Source: Dolomedes plantarius (Eukaryota > Arthropoda > Arachnida > Araneae > Dolomedidae). From it: a stretch of 64,000 nt of DNA. The translations under genes were made by a program, and so were the position numbers. The notes under the pieces are model-generated. The model was not told where the DNA came from. It worked only from the letters and a program-made list of their open reading frames with translations, and did no database searches. Where the stretch lies: positions 240,129,139 through 240,193,138 of the forward strand of contig OU015490.1 of assembly GCA_907164885.2 (NCBI GenBank), read 5' to 3'. The number at the start of each line of letters is the position of its first letter. Within the stretch, counting starts at the first letter, position 1. Positions 1 to 11,512 of the stretch are shown piece by piece.

Positions 1-276
1 TAAAATGTTTGGCTCCAGCTTGGTCAAATACAGCCGTAAATCATTCTCAACATTAAGCATCTTTCTATACTTGCTCTTCAGGTATGTTAAACTTGAAAAT
101 CCTTTTTAAGGATTTTAAGTTGTCGTAAACCCCAGAAGATACTTCACAGTAATGTCTGCTAGTTCTTTGTGTTCTTTTTCAATACCAGTCCAGAAGTTAA
201 TTAACAAAGTATTGTAATACTTTTATTTATTTTTTTAAAATTTCATTGGTAGGTAACCGTGTTCCCCTTACAGATT
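1..276. other. non-coding, no gene seen
   Basis: AT-rich sequence with no convincing reading frame. It may be the interior of the hAT-like element whose right end follows; the other end would lie outside the window. Confidence 0.5.
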
Positions 277-323
277 TTCGCGTAACCCCAAGGGGTACGC
301 GTACCACCGGTTGAGAACCATTG
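277..323. mobile_element. right terminus of a hAT-like element
   Basis: The segment ends in GGTTGAGAACCATTG after a GGGGTACGCGTACC stretch. This is the reverse complement of the CAGTGGTTCTCAACC-type terminus common in hAT transposons. No partner terminus is visible in the window, so it is truncated or extends off the left edge. The next 350 bases hold nothing recognisable. Confidence 0.45.
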
Positions 324-673
324 ACCTAGGGTTTAGAGTGAGAGGCCCATGCGGGTTTGCATGGATTTATATCGCGCGTTTGGTTTATTGCTAACGTTTT
401 ATTCATTCTGTTTACTATTAAAATGGCTTTCTTCTGATTTTCAGATTCACGTCGTAAAACTTCATTGAACTGTAAAATTGTAGATCGCCCTTCTTAGTTC
501 CTTAAAGATACGACCACTTTGATTCGCTACATTAAGGATTTCTCCCCAAGCCATTCAGATCAGGTAAAAGGATTAATGAAAAGTTGTTCGTAAAAGATAA
601 TACTTTCACAACGAAATCTGAAAATGATGACTGTCTCCAATTATAAGTGCTAGATTTTCTTCTTTTTATTTAA

Positions 674-1101
674 GACTGTTGTGAGCTAACCCTCTAGGTT
701 TCGCTCAATTCAATGTCAAAACCTATGGAGAAAGTTTGTTTACTATTTGCAGCTACATAAATGCTGATAATCCAATATAAATGGCATTTTCAGAGAGCCT
801 GACATTTTCTGTACCTTCCAGCGCGATTCGTTTTACAAATTTCGTCCACTAAAGGAATTTAGGAGCGTTTAAAACACACTATACCAGATTTTTCCCACGA
901 ATAATTTAAGTTTTAAAAATTTGCATAACCCCCCCCCCCCAAAAAAAAAAAAAAAAAAATGCCCCATAGTAAAATTTCTTTCTCTATTATGGAGTACAGT
1001 TTAAAAAAATCCTTAAATATAAGTCGGCAATCCTTGGGCAAATTTTCTCCATAGGTTACCATTGAGATGGGCGAATCCAATAGGGTTAGTACACAGCAGC
1101 C
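674..1101. mobile_element. piggyBac-type MITE, family A, copy 1
   Basis: Both ends abut TTAA (670-673 and 1102-1105). The ends are imperfect inverted repeats of about 45 bp reading roughly GGCTGCTGTGTACTAACCCT inward. The body matches 41628-42179 and parts of 18807-19838 and 20652-20742. It has no coding capacity. TTAA duplication is the hallmark of piggyBac-superfamily insertion. This copy carries a C12A19 homopolymer pair (929-959) that the other copies lack. Confidence 0.75.
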
Positions 1102-1105
1102 TTAA

Positions 1106-1560
1106 GTGTTGCATACAATATTGCCACTTCTGAAAATTAAACATTTAAAATTTCCAAATCTTTATGCAGGAGACAATTTTCAGTAGAAAGAAATCGACAA
1201 GACAATTTTTTTTTCTTTGCTTATTTCTGTAAATATCCTGTTTCAATGATGCAATGGGTATTCATCCGAACCATGAATAAATAGGTTGAAATTATTTCCA
1301 TTTGCAGAAAACGTCCAGATTTTGTGCCGAAATAATAATGAAGCACGTGGTCTCGAATCCACGCAAAAAGAATAGTATATAAATAAAAGTTACAGTAAGA
1401 ACCTGTGGATTTTTTTAAGGCAATAACTTGGACGAGTTATAGCTAATCATCTCTTGCGTCTTTCTGTGGAAAAGTGGAGAAAAATCTGTTGTCGATGTAT
1501 GTTTAGTTCCTATTTGCCTATCATTTGTATAGGCTGAATATTCCAAATGAATATATACTT

Positions 1561-1564
<4 letters not shown>
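1106..1564. other. non-coding, no gene seen
   Basis: AT-rich unique-looking DNA leading into a (TA)n array. No supported feature. Confidence 0.4.
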
Positions 1565-1638
<74 letters not shown>

Positions 1639-1640
1639 TA
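1565..1640. repeat. (TA)n microsatellite
   Basis: About 75 bp of nearly pure TA dinucleotide. Confidence 0.97.
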
Positions 1641-2178
1641 TAAGCTAGGCGAAGTTTCTGCAGAAGATGGTCCAAGATGGTCTCTGGGGGGATTTCCTTA
1701 GTCGCTATGCAGCCCCAAGACTTGATCGCTGCACAAATCCACTGTTGGTTCGCTGCTCACTGCTCTATGCTGGTAGATGTGATGCACACACTTGGGACGG
1801 GACGTCCGCACGAAGTCCTAGATGGGCTTTCTACTCTAATTTCCCTATTTCGAAGGGGTGGTTTGCCTATTTTTTTTCATCAATGGCAAAATCCGGACAC
1901 GCTGCCACCATTTAATTAAGTAGACTGTGCTAACTTAAGACTCAGGGTAGCTAAAAATATTCAGAGTCAGTCTACTACATTAAAATACAATTTTATTAAA
2001 TTTAAGTCGGAGAATTTTTACAACTATTTACAGATTGATTGATCTACCTCTAGACATAGAAGGAACTGGCCTTCTTAATAGCCAAATAATTTCGTTGAGA
2101 TGTCGGCAAGTACAGTCACGAACTGAAACTATAAGGTCGGTACACAACCTCTAGGCCATACAGCCCTGAAAATAGAGT
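1641..2178. other. non-coding, no gene seen
   Basis: Two overlapping short frames (about 80 codons at 1667-1919) are present, but neither has a recognisable motif. A degenerate copy of the following minisatellite motif begins near 2110. Confidence 0.4.
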
Positions 2179-2515
2179 AACTTCGTAGGGAAGTATCGTG
2201 GGCGAGAAGCCTATAGAGCGTATAGCTCTGAAATATAATTATAACTTCGTGAGGAAATGTTCTAGCTGCCGAGAAGCTTATAGAGCGGGCTGCTCTGAAA
2301 TATAAACATAACTTCGTGAGGAAATGTTCTAGCTGCCGAGAAGCTTATAGAGCGGGCTGCTCTGACATATAAATATAACTTCTTGATGAAGTATCGTGCT
2401 AACAAGAAGCCTGTAGAGCGGGATGCTCTGAAATAGATATACTTCAGGGTGAAATATTCTAGCTGACGAGAAGCTTAGAACGGCTGCTCTGAAAAGATAA
2501 AGACTTCAGGATGAA
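2179..2515. repeat. minisatellite, 62-68-bp unit, about 5 copies
   Basis: AACTTCgTGAGGAAATGTTC-type unit starts fall near 2179, 2243, 2310, 2378, 2440 and 2502. Each unit has a CGAGAAGCTTATAGAGCGGG block. In each, AGAGC is followed a few bases later by GCTCT, giving a small hairpin. Units 2 and 3 are nearly identical; the outer units are more diverged, as expected for a decaying tandem array. Confidence 0.9.
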
Positions 2516-2914
2516 GTCGGTCGCTCAAGGACCTCTGAGACGAAAGGTGCTCTTTGGATGAGAGTCTCTACCAAGTCTGCTAAAAAACTGGATTTTCTCT
2601 CTCGGCTCCAGAACTCTCGCTTTCGGTCACGTGACTGCAAATTTTTAGGTTGGCTGGCTGAATTTGTGACGTCATATTCGTTGGCTGTGATTCGCTTCAT
2701 GACGACGCCACGTTGCCGGCTCTTATACTCAGCTGATCCGAAAATCATTAGTTCATGTCGAAATATCCATTAGTTTGCGTCCGCCCAGGGGCGGCAGACA
2801 GATGCGGCTCTTTTCTCTGTTTCCAGACACCGATCTATAGAATATTCGTAGGTCACCTGCTGGAGGAAGTCGGGCTGTCTGGGTGATTTATTTGGAAAGT
2901 CGTAACGGATTTTT

Positions 2915-2917
<3 letters not shown>
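2516..2917. other. non-coding, no gene seen
   Basis: Comparatively GC-richer DNA after the minisatellite. Short frames on both strands (2506-2773) have no family resemblance. Confidence 0.4.

Positions 2918-2952
<35 letters not shown>
2918..2952. repeat. (TA)n microsatellite
   Basis: TA array directly abutting the left end of the MITE at 2953. Confidence 0.95.
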
Positions 2953-2955
<3 letters not shown>

Positions 2956-3118
2956 TCGAAACCGGTTAATTGGACCACCAGTTAATCGGATCAGACGCTT
3001 ATTCGGGCCGAATCCTAAAAAAGTGAAACAAATCCTATTGCATAAGCCTAATATTATTCGACAGCCGGTTATAGGACCAAAATGATCGCCTCCCGATGTG
3101 GTTCGATTAACCGGAATC

Positions 3119-3122
<4 letters not shown>
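2953..3122. mobile_element. Tc1/mariner- or pogo-type MITE (CAGTCGAAACCGG)
   Basis: About 170 bp with inverted ends: CAGTCGAAACCGGTTAAT at the left and the complement of AGTCGATTCCGGTTAAT at the right. It is flanked on both sides by (TA)n, fitting a TA target. No coding capacity. Confidence 0.8.

Positions 3123-3165
<43 letters not shown>
3123..3165. repeat. (TA)n microsatellite between two TA-targeting elements
   Basis: Pure TA array bridging the 2953-3122 MITE and the Tc1 element that starts at 3166. Confidence 0.95.
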
Positions 3166-3168
<3 letters not shown>

Positions 3169-4575
3169 TGCTGGCCATCCAAATTGCAACACCAAGAAAG
3201 ACAAGAGATATCACAACAAAATTTATTTTGTAGATAACATGTTGACCAAGTATCAAATGATTAAATTTATAGACTTCTGTGAAGTGTGGTTCCTGCCAAA
3301 ATCAGTAGCCAGAGTAGCCGCCATTGTTGGAGATCACCGCTGCCACACGCCTCGGCATTGATTCAAAGAGACTTTGGATGAGTTCTTGGGGTACAGCAGA
3401 CCAAGCAGCTTCCACACGTTGCCAAAATTGATCTGCTGTGGCAGCTGGGGATGGAATCTGGGTCAATCGTAGAGCAACCATGGACCACATGTTTTCTATC
3501 GGCGAAAGATCCGGAGAGCGAGGCGGCCAGGGAAGCAATTCAATCTGGCGATTGACGAAGAACCGTTGGACAATGCGTGCCACGTGTGGTCGCGCATTAT
3601 CCTGTTGAAATATGGTTGTGGGCAAGCCCTGAAGGTAAGGAAGGACAACTGGCTCCAACACCTCGGAGATGTAGCGCTGGCTGTTTAAAGTACCGGCAAT
3701 GCGTACTAGAGGTGTGCGAGAGGGATATCCAATACCGCCCCATACCATAATACCCGGTGCAGGACCAGTGTGGCGGTGCATAACGCAGCTGTTCAGCATC
3801 CTCTCTTCACGGTGTCTCCAGACTCGAATGCGACCATCGTGGTGTTGCAGACAGAAGCATGACTCGTCAGTAAAGACAATTTCATTCCATTCTGCCGTCC
3901 ACATCCTTCTGTCATCGCACCATTGGCGGCGGAGACGTCTGTGGTTCTGCGTCAAGGGTATACAAAGCAATGGACGTCTTGCGGACAGACCACTCTGCTG
4001 TAAACGGCATCGAATGGTACGCGCAGACACTGGATGATGCGTTACAGACTGCGTGTGCTGTGCTATGGTTCGTGATGTGACTGAGCGATCCGTCACTGCC
4101 ATACGCACAATTTGCCTGTCATCACGTGAAGTGGTGCGCTGAGGTGGATGCGGTCGAACACGCCGGTCCGTCGTACCCTCCTGCATCCAACGATCACATA
4201 TCCGCATTACAGTTGTTTGGTTTCGTCCAACACGACTACCGATTTCCCTGAAAGATAATCCACAATCTCGGTAGGCCACTATCCTTCCTCTGTCGAACTC
4301 GGATACTTGATCAAAAGATGATCGCTGTTTTCGACGAGGCATAATTGATCCTTTTTTTGAAAAAAACCACAAGAAAAACACAATTGCCGAACTTGAAAAC
4401 GTCGAAATCTCCAAGCCTTAAATAGCGCTTTGAAGTGGCGCCACAGGCGCGCGTGATGTGCGTCTGCGCTGAAATTCTAATCATTTGCATATCTCACCTC
4501 CGCTAATGCATGTTGTAAATTTCATGTTATTTGCATGTTTCCTTCAGGGTGTTGCATTTACAGTGGCCAGCAGTG
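3166..4575 (-). mobile_element. apparently complete Tc1 element
   Basis: A 1.41-kb element with inverted ends, CACTGCTGGCCAtcc at the left and the complement of CACTGCTGGCCActg at the right. A second matching block (TGCAACACC) lies just inside each end. TA dinucleotides flank both sides. It contains one uninterrupted transposase frame on the minus strand and little else, which is the normal Tc1 layout and size. Confidence 0.9.
3302..4342 (-). CDS. Tc1-family transposase, intact frame, DD34E
   Basis: A 346-residue transposase that cuts and pastes its element at TA sites in nuclear DNA. I take the start at MPRRKQ (4342) because it matches the family N-terminus and length; the frame is open 24 codons further upstream. 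Residues 10-50 form the homeodomain-like helix-turn-helix (FDRGRIVAYRD, then SFREIGSRVGR). A second DNA-binding helical region follows up to about 120. The catalytic triad is visible as FTDES (D159), QQDNARPH (D248) and SPIENMW (E283), with 34 residues between the last two. WPPRSPDLSPIEN is strongly diagnostic. There is no stop or frameshift, unlike every other transposase here, so it may be young or active. Confidence 0.93.
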   Translation of the reverse strand: MPRRKQRSSFDQVSEFDRGRIVAYRDCGLSFREIGSRVGRNQTTVMRICDRWMQEGTTDRRVRPHPPQRTTSRDDRQIVRMAVTDRSVTSRTIAQHTQSVTHHPVSARTIRCRLQQSGLSARRPLLCIPLTQNHRRLRRQWCDDRRMWTAEWNEIVFTDESCFCLQHHDGRIRVWRHREERMLNSCVMHRHTGPAPGIMVWGGIGYPSRTPLVRIAGTLNSQRYISEVLEPVVLPYLQGLPTTIFQQDNARPHVARIVQRFFVNRQIELLPWPPRSPDLSPIENMWSMVALRLTQIPSPAATADQFWQRVEAAWSAVPQELIQSLFESMPRRVAAVISNNGGYSGY

Positions 4576-4581
4576 TATATA

Positions 4582-5786
4582 CACTGAATTAGGGATACCT
4601 ACCTCGTAACGAGTTGGGCCTACTCTGGCCTTGATAACGGCTGCCACACGACGAGGCATAGATTCAACAAGTTTCTGGAAACGTTCCACGGGAATGGCTT
4701 GCCAAATATTGGCTAAAGCTGTCCATAATTCAGTAAGGTTCTTTGGTGCTGTGTGTTTGCCTTTCACGTCTTGTTCCAAAACATCCCAAAGATGCTCAAT
4801 AGGATTTAAGTCTGGGCTTCTAGGTGGCCAATTCATGACAGAGAAGTCTGAGGAATGCTCATCGAACCAGCCAGTAGCCAACCGGGACTTGTGAGAGGTA
4901 CAGTTGTCTTGCTGGAAAACTCCAATACCGTGCGGATAACAGAACAGCATAAACGGATGGAGGTGATCACCCAGCAACTCTACGTACCGAATTGCATTGA
5001 GGGAGGTTGGTACACGCACCAAAGATCCCAAACTGTGCCACGAAAAAACACCCCAGACCATGATTGAGCCACCATGCCCTTGTACAGTTCCAGCCAGGCA
5101 TGCAGTATCCATGGCTTCATGAGCCTGACGCCATATTCTCAGCCTTCCGTCGGCGTTAAGTAGTCGGAATCGAGACTCATCACTCCATGCTACTCGTTTC
5201 CAGTCCTCTACACTCCAGTCTCTGTGCTCTCTTGCTCAGGAAAGACGTGCAGCCCGATGGCGAGTATAGAGCAATGGTACTCTCGTAGGTCGACGGCTCC
5301 CGAAACCCATACGGTGAAGCGAGCGTTGCACAGTCCGTTTATTGACAGTACAACTGGCACCGTCATTAAACTGGGTGGTAATTTGAGCTGATGTTTGGCT
5401 TCGCTGGCTACGTACAATACGCCTGAGCCGTCTCTCACCACGCACTGTCAAGGCTAATTGTCCTTTGCAATTTGCCCGATTGCTAGTTTTTTTCCATCAT
5501 CTATGTATTCCTGGTATACTCTTGACACTGTCGACCTTGAAAATCCTAGCTGTCTGACGATTTCGGAAATTGAATGGCCCATGCTTCGCGCACCTACGAT
5601 TTGTCCGCGATCGAAGGCGTCTAAATCAGGCAGTTTACCCATACTGGCAATTCCAACAACTAATTCAGAAGAACCACAGTACGCGCTATATATGCAGTTA
5701 CCACAGCGCCCTCACTTGCGCATACATGATGCGCAGCGCTACACAATTTGCATAAGCTTTGCTATCCCGAATTCAGTGGCACTTCA

Positions 5787-5790
<4 letters not shown>
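4582..5790 (-). mobile_element. second Tc1-like element, degenerate
   Basis: It starts six bases after the intact Tc1, separated only by TATATA. The ends are CACTGAATTaGGGATA and the complement of CACTGAATTCGGGATA. The right end sits against a long (TA)n array. The right boundary is uncertain by about 12 bp because CAGTG occurs twice. Confidence 0.8.
4600..5642 (-). pseudogene. Tc1-like transposase relic, frameshifted
   Basis: Three reading-frame pieces on the minus strand cover a whole Tc1 transposase. 5642-5454 gives the first helix-turn-helix (FDRGQIVGARSMG). About 5451-5208 gives the second DNA-binding region in another frame, starting LTVRGERRL. 5200-4600 gives the catalytic domain with SDESRF, QQDNCTSH and NPIEHLW, so all three acidic residues survive. 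At least two frameshifts (near 5455 and 5210-5240) break it. It differs clearly from the neighbouring intact Tc1, so it is another family and not a duplicate. Confidence 0.88.
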
Positions 5791-5866
<76 letters not shown>

Positions 5867-5885
5867 TTATTTATTTATATATATA
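5791..5885. repeat. (TA)n microsatellite with TTTA tail
   Basis: TA array grading into TTTATTTATTTA. It separates the degenerate Tc1 from the next repeat. Confidence 0.95.
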
Positions 5886-7065
5886 CTAGCTATTTACCCG
5901 GCGTTGCCCAGGTATTTATTAATCTCAATTTTTTACTACACAGGAAGAGGAATGAATCCTACCTATAGTGTAAAATCTAAGTAATTTTATTTACGGGTAT
6001 TTAAAAGTATATGTACAGTATACAAATGATAAAATAAAATTACAAATTCACTCTATTATTTAACTCAAAACTTGATTATAAACAACACTTTTAGTTTCCT
6101 CTATTGATCTCAGTGACTCCGAAAACAATGGATTCGACACTACTCTCGGACATTTTGGACATTTCATTTTCCCCTTCCCCCCTCCTCCCCCAATACTGAT
6201 TGGGGGGTCCGAACTTGCACATAAACGGTATCAGTTGTGTCACTATTCATCTCAGTGATCCCGAAAACTATGGATTCGACACTACTCTCGGTCATTTTGG
6301 ACATTTTATCTCCCCCCCGTCTCCCCCCCCCCAACATTGAAGGGGGGGTGTTGCTGAACTGTCACTTAAACGGCATTCGGATTGCCACTGTTCCTCTCAG
6401 CGACCCCGAAAACTATGGTTTCGACACTACTCTCGGTCATTTTAGAGATTTTATATTCCCCCTTCTTCCCCCCTTACCCCAATGGCTATGGGGGGCTGAA
6501 CTTGCACTTAAACGACCTCGGAAGTGTCACTATTAATCTCAGCGACGCCGAGAATTATGGATTCGACACTTGTCGGTCATTTTGGAGATTTTATATTCCC
6601 CCTTCTTCCTCTCCCCCCCCCCAATGATGATGGGGGGAGGCTGAACTTGCACTTAACTGACATAGGGAGTGCCACTATTAATCTCAGTGATCCCGAAAAC
6701 AATGGATTCGACATTACTCTCGGTCATTTTGGATATTTGTATTCCCCCATTTCTTCCCCCCTTTTCCGCCCATATGCTGATGGGGGGGGGGGGCTGAACT
6801 TGCCCTTAAATGACATCGGGGGTGTCACTATTAATCTCAGCGACCTCGAAAACTATGGATTCGACAGTGATATCAATCGTTTTCGATTATTTTTACATGT
6901 GCCCCCTGCCCCCCTAGGGGTATTAGGGGTGTCGTATTGTGAATCTAAACCATTCTCGAATCATTTCGCACTCACAAAATTTCATTAAATAATCGCACTC
7001 ACAAAATTTCATTAAAATCAGTCCAGCCGTTTAGGAGGAGTTGTGACATACACACGGACAGAAGA
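5886..7065 (+). mobile_element. retroposon-like repeat with internal tandem array
   Basis: It begins CTAGCTATTTACCCGGCGTT and ends in AAATCAGTCCAGCCGTTT followed by ACACGGACAGAAG and a TA run. Such paired ends (a CTAGC..CCCGG start and a 'tccagccgtttag' 3-prime module) recur in many arthropod interspersed repeats. From memory they resemble RTE-associated repeats, but the class is unproven. The middle is the tandem array at 6100-6905. There is no coding capacity. Confidence 0.55.
6100..6905 (+). repeat. tandem array, 141-155-bp unit, 6 copies
   Basis: ATCTCAGTGATCCCGAAAAC-type starts lie near 6103, 6248, 6396, 6537, 6679 and 6834. Each unit runs from this block through TTCGACACTACTCTCGG to a C-rich tract, a short AT spacer and a G-rich tract (for example CCCCCAATactgATTGGGGG), so each can form a C/G hairpin. 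Apparent reading frames across it are repeat artefacts. Confidence 0.92.
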
Positions 7066-7076
7066 AATATATATAT

Positions 7077-7145
<69 letters not shown>

Positions 7146-7170
7146 TGTGTGTGTGTGTGTGTGTGTGTGA
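7066..7170. repeat. (TA)n followed by (GT)n microsatellite
   Basis: A TA array to about 7141, then GAGTG(TG)n to about 7170. Confidence 0.95.
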
Positions 7171-7973
7171 TAATAACGGCCGACCATTATATATCTAAAG
7201 CGTATTTAAAAATATCCTGTTAATAAAGCACGACCCCTTTTCTAAAATTGCAACCTAAAAATAAAATAAGATAATTTATCGTAGCCCTGCTGATCATGAT
7301 ACAGGCATTTGCAGTAGTTGAACTCAATAATATCCCCAGATATGAGTGTAGGAAGTTTATGAGATTTCGAATGTGAGTGTAATGCCAAAATTCTTGAAGA
7401 GCCCTCGAATCACTCTGAATTTATGTCTTCTATAGTGTCAAAACCGCACTTTATAAGAACTTTATGGCCACTTATCCTGCACCCAGGTCAATAGTTCGCG
7501 GTTCTAACAAGCGCGGGATCTAGCAGTACAGTCCCCGATAAACTTAAGTGGACACGTGAACTCCACGAATCTAAAGTCGCCCAATTAAAATATTAAGTAG
7601 TTTAGGCCCTCTGGCGTCAATATCACCAAACACCCATTTAATATTGCATGAACAGAAGTTTTCTGTCTCTTGGTGTCTAACTCTCGTTGCTGTCGGACCT
7701 GCGGTCCGCTTCTGTCTTGTAATGTAATCCGCTTCCCGTCAGGCCAAGTCATGTGGCCACTGCAGCTAATGCCTTCTAATAAAGAAAGCAAGTCTTCGAA
7801 GTTGTGTATTTCATCAAAGGCTCCATGTGCGCGTGTCTCGCCTAAAGTTCGTAAGTGCTTCCCTGGATCTACACTGCGCCCGTCTGCATCACACCTTCGT
7901 GCCGGCTACCCCCTACGATTAGTGCTATGCCTCTCTTCCACGGCGTGAGGTTCGGGGCATCACACACACACAT
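7171..7973. other. non-coding, no gene recognised
   Basis: Mixed-composition DNA. The part around 7660-7960 is GC-richer and has overlapping short frames on both strands without motifs. It could be a decayed repeat or LTR, but I see no second copy in the window. Confidence 0.4.
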
Positions 7974-7983
7974 ATATATATAA

Positions 7984-8070
<87 letters not shown>
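7974..8070. repeat. (TA)n microsatellite
   Basis: A TA array after a short (CA)n; it abuts the MITE at 8071. Confidence 0.96.
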
Positions 8071-8073
<3 letters not shown>

Positions 8074-8230
8074 TGTGGAATCTCGATCTATCGTTTTTCA
8101 AGGGACCGATTGAAATGAACGATAAATGCGGGAAAACTATAGATGCGGAAACATAACAAAGCAATATTATCTTTGGGACTGGATAAAACGAACGACACAT
8201 ACGGAAAAACGATCGATCGAGATTCCACTG
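8071..8230. mobile_element. pogo/mariner-type MITE (GTGGAATCTCGAT)
   Basis: 160 bp with inverted ends CACTGTGGAATCTCGATC and the complement of CAGTGGAATCTCGATCGATC, with matching CGTTTTTC just inside. It is flanked on both sides by (TA)n. Confidence 0.82.
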
Positions 8231-8248
8231 TATATATATATATATATA

Positions 8249-9521
8249 TCAGGTTGTAACTAAAGTTTACCGCCTCCGCAAATATCATCTTCGCAAAGAG
8301 TTCGCATTGGCGTGTTTAATCTTATTTTGTCAAACGATTTTTGGCATTTGAAAGAAAGAGACTTGCTATAGAACACTGTGTTGTGAAATTTGTAAAAAAA
8401 TATCATTATCATTAAGTACAAGGTGTTTAAAATGGAACTATCACGCTACCAGATTTGAACTATCATTTACTTCCAGTTCTGTTGCAAAAAGTCAGCTACA
8501 GAATATCACCGAATCATGTGTACAGCTTCAGGTACTACTGTTGTATCTTATGACACTGTGAAGGTTTGGTACCGAAAGTTCAAAAACAAGGACTATGACA
8601 TTCAAGAAGCAGAACGCTCTGGCCGGCCTACTGATGTTGATGAGGCCCGCCTGTGAGAACTTGTGGGAGAAGATCAGTATGCAACCACTTGAGAGCTAGC
8701 TAAAGTGTTAGACGTTAGTGCCATGTCCATTAGTCGCGCTATGCATCGCATAAACTTGACGTACAAGTTCAATCGCTGGGTGCCGCATGAGCGGACTCTA
8801 GCAGATAAGAACAGACGTGTTCAGGACTGCACTAATCTGCTCGAATATCAACGGAAAGACAAAATTCTGGACCGAATCGTCACTTGTGATGAAAAGTGGA
8901 TTCACTTCAACAAAACAAGCCAAAAAGGGGGTTGCTGCGCCCGGTGAGCCCGTCGGAAGCGTCGCAAAGCGCAATTTGACTAACAAAAAGATCATGCTTT
9001 GCATCCGGTAGGATTGATAAAAAAGAAGGGTCCAAAGAATATCTGGAAAGAGGTAAAACCATCGACAGTAAGGTGTACAGCGAGATGCTAGTCCGTGTAG
9101 ACGCTGCTATCAAGGCAAAACATCGAACTGAGTTCCGGCGCAAGAAGGTACTGTTCCATCAAGATAATTCAAGACCACATGTGTCTGCATTCACCGGCTG
9201 GACTCTGTATGGGATCTTTTGCCACGCCCACCACATAGCCCCGATATCGCTCCTTCGGACTTCTACCTTTTCTTACACCTGCAGATACACCTTGATGGTG
9301 CAATCTTCCATGCTGCACTGAACGTCTGAAATGAGGTTGATCTGTTTTTGGTTCGCGGCCACCATGCTTCTGGGCCGAAGGCTTTGAAAGATTACCAAAA
9401 CATTGGCAGAAAATCATAGAATTAGGTGCTGATTACTACCCGCACTGAAGGTACTGCTTTCATGTTTTTTTCTAACTTTATTAAGAACGTTTTTTGGCTG
9501 AAAACTTTCGTTACAACCTAA
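8249..9521 (+). mobile_element. mariner element, inactive
   Basis: A 1.27-kb element with ends (T)CAGGTTGTAACtAAAGTTT and the complement of AGGTTGTAACgAAAGTTTT. It is bounded by (TA)n at 8231-8249 and 9521-9545. Size and single transposase match the mariner layout. Confidence 0.9.
8432..9450 (+). pseudogene. mariner transposase relic, DD34D type
   Basis: The N-terminal helix-turn-helix region is recognisable (VSYDTVKVWYRKFKN, then the SGRPTD linker near 8620). WVPHERTLADKNRR and VTCDEKW (first catalytic Asp) lie around 8780-8900. HQDNSRPH (second Asp) is near 9160. SPDIAPSDFYLF (third Asp) is near 9245-9280 in a shifted frame. At least two stops interrupt the helix-turn-helix region, and frameshifts follow near 8930 and 9200. 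Both early stops (near 8654 and 8690) are TGA where mariner relatives tend to have Arg (CGA), consistent with CpG decay. It cannot encode an active protein. Confidence 0.9.
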
Positions 9522-9545
9522 TATATATATATATATATATATATA

Positions 9546-10465
<920 letters not shown>

Positions 10466-10500
10466 TTTTGGACAGGCACACACACACCTACATATACATA

Positions 10501-10742
10501 CCGGGTGGCCATAATTAAACTGACAGTGTTCACAGTGTTCTGTAGCGCGATCTATTTGCGAGAATGACGCCACATTTTGTAGGAAGATTAAACAAGACGG
10601 GGGACGAAGGATTCCGCGAAAAAATAAATTAGTTCCAAAAGTCACCGCTAGAGGAATATTTGGCGCTGTGTAATAGAAAAACCGCAAATAGATCGCGCTA
10701 CAGAACACTGTGAGCACTGTCAGTTTAATTATGGCCACCCGG
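10501..10742. mobile_element. 242-bp MITE with ~60-bp near-perfect TIRs
   Basis: The ends read CCGGGTGGCCATAATTAAAC and continue inward for about 60 bases with one mismatch between arms (10501-10560 against 10683-10742). It is flanked by TA on both sides. A 100-codon minus-strand frame across it is only the inverted repeat read through. Near identity of the arms suggests a young insertion. Confidence 0.93.
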
Positions 10743-11512
10743 TATATTAGATAATTTACCACAAAATACTCTTTAATTTACCTTAATTATCTTTTATTAA
10801 AATTATTTTTTATAATTTTAAAAATATAACTTAATTTCTAGACCTATAAGTAGATACACATGATTATAGTAAGAGAAGAAAAAATCCAATATTTGTTACA
10901 ACATACCTGCTTAACAGTTTTAACATTTCAACTACAGGAAGCGAGCAAGAAAAAATTATCTATAGTAGTTTGACGTAATGAAGTTTTCAAGAGGCTGTTT
11001 ATATCTCTTTCAATACTAATAGTCTCAGACGAAGATTCACCTTCTAGCTTAGGTTTCACGGTTTGATAACATGCTGAATCTACTAATGTCCCGTTTGCCT
11101 AAGTGATAGTGGACACTTCGCCGAAGATTTATGTGTTTCTGGGTCCAGGAAGCGGCAACCAGGATGTGGGAGGTGGGATAAAAGAGTCCCTATTTTTGTT
11201 TGTCAGTGGAGAAAAGTGAAATCGGACCCAGACGGGTAAAGATGCTACTGGGTCAAGCTAATAGGACAGTGTTGTGCTAAAGCGTTTAAGGAGAAACTAT
11301 TACGTTATATCTAACAAAGAAAGGGATGAATTTTACGACTATATTCCATCCCATCTTATCAATCTTTCTTTAAAAAAAAATGAAAGAACTTCGTGCCTTT
11401 TGAGGGTTTAAGTGGCTTTTTTGGAAAAATGAAAGGAAAACGAACAGATATTACAAGCAATATAATACAAGTAGTATCTCTGTGGCAATAGAGTGTGCAA
11501 CCCAGGAAGAAA
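10743..11512. other. non-coding, no gene seen
   Basis: AT-rich DNA with no repeat copy or coding signal recognised. Confidence 0.4.

Noticed and set aside
2179..2515. CRISPR-like array
   Set aside because: Repeats are contiguous with no unique spacers, and the genome is eukaryotic; it is a minisatellite.
5458..5984. Reading frames of 60-143 codons over the Tc1 relic and (TA)n
   Set aside because: Antisense to the transposase or alternating Tyr-Ile from TA repeats.
6237..6988. Overlapping 80-154-codon frames with repeated LSDPENYGFD
   Set aside because: Translation of the tandem array; frames change from unit to unit.
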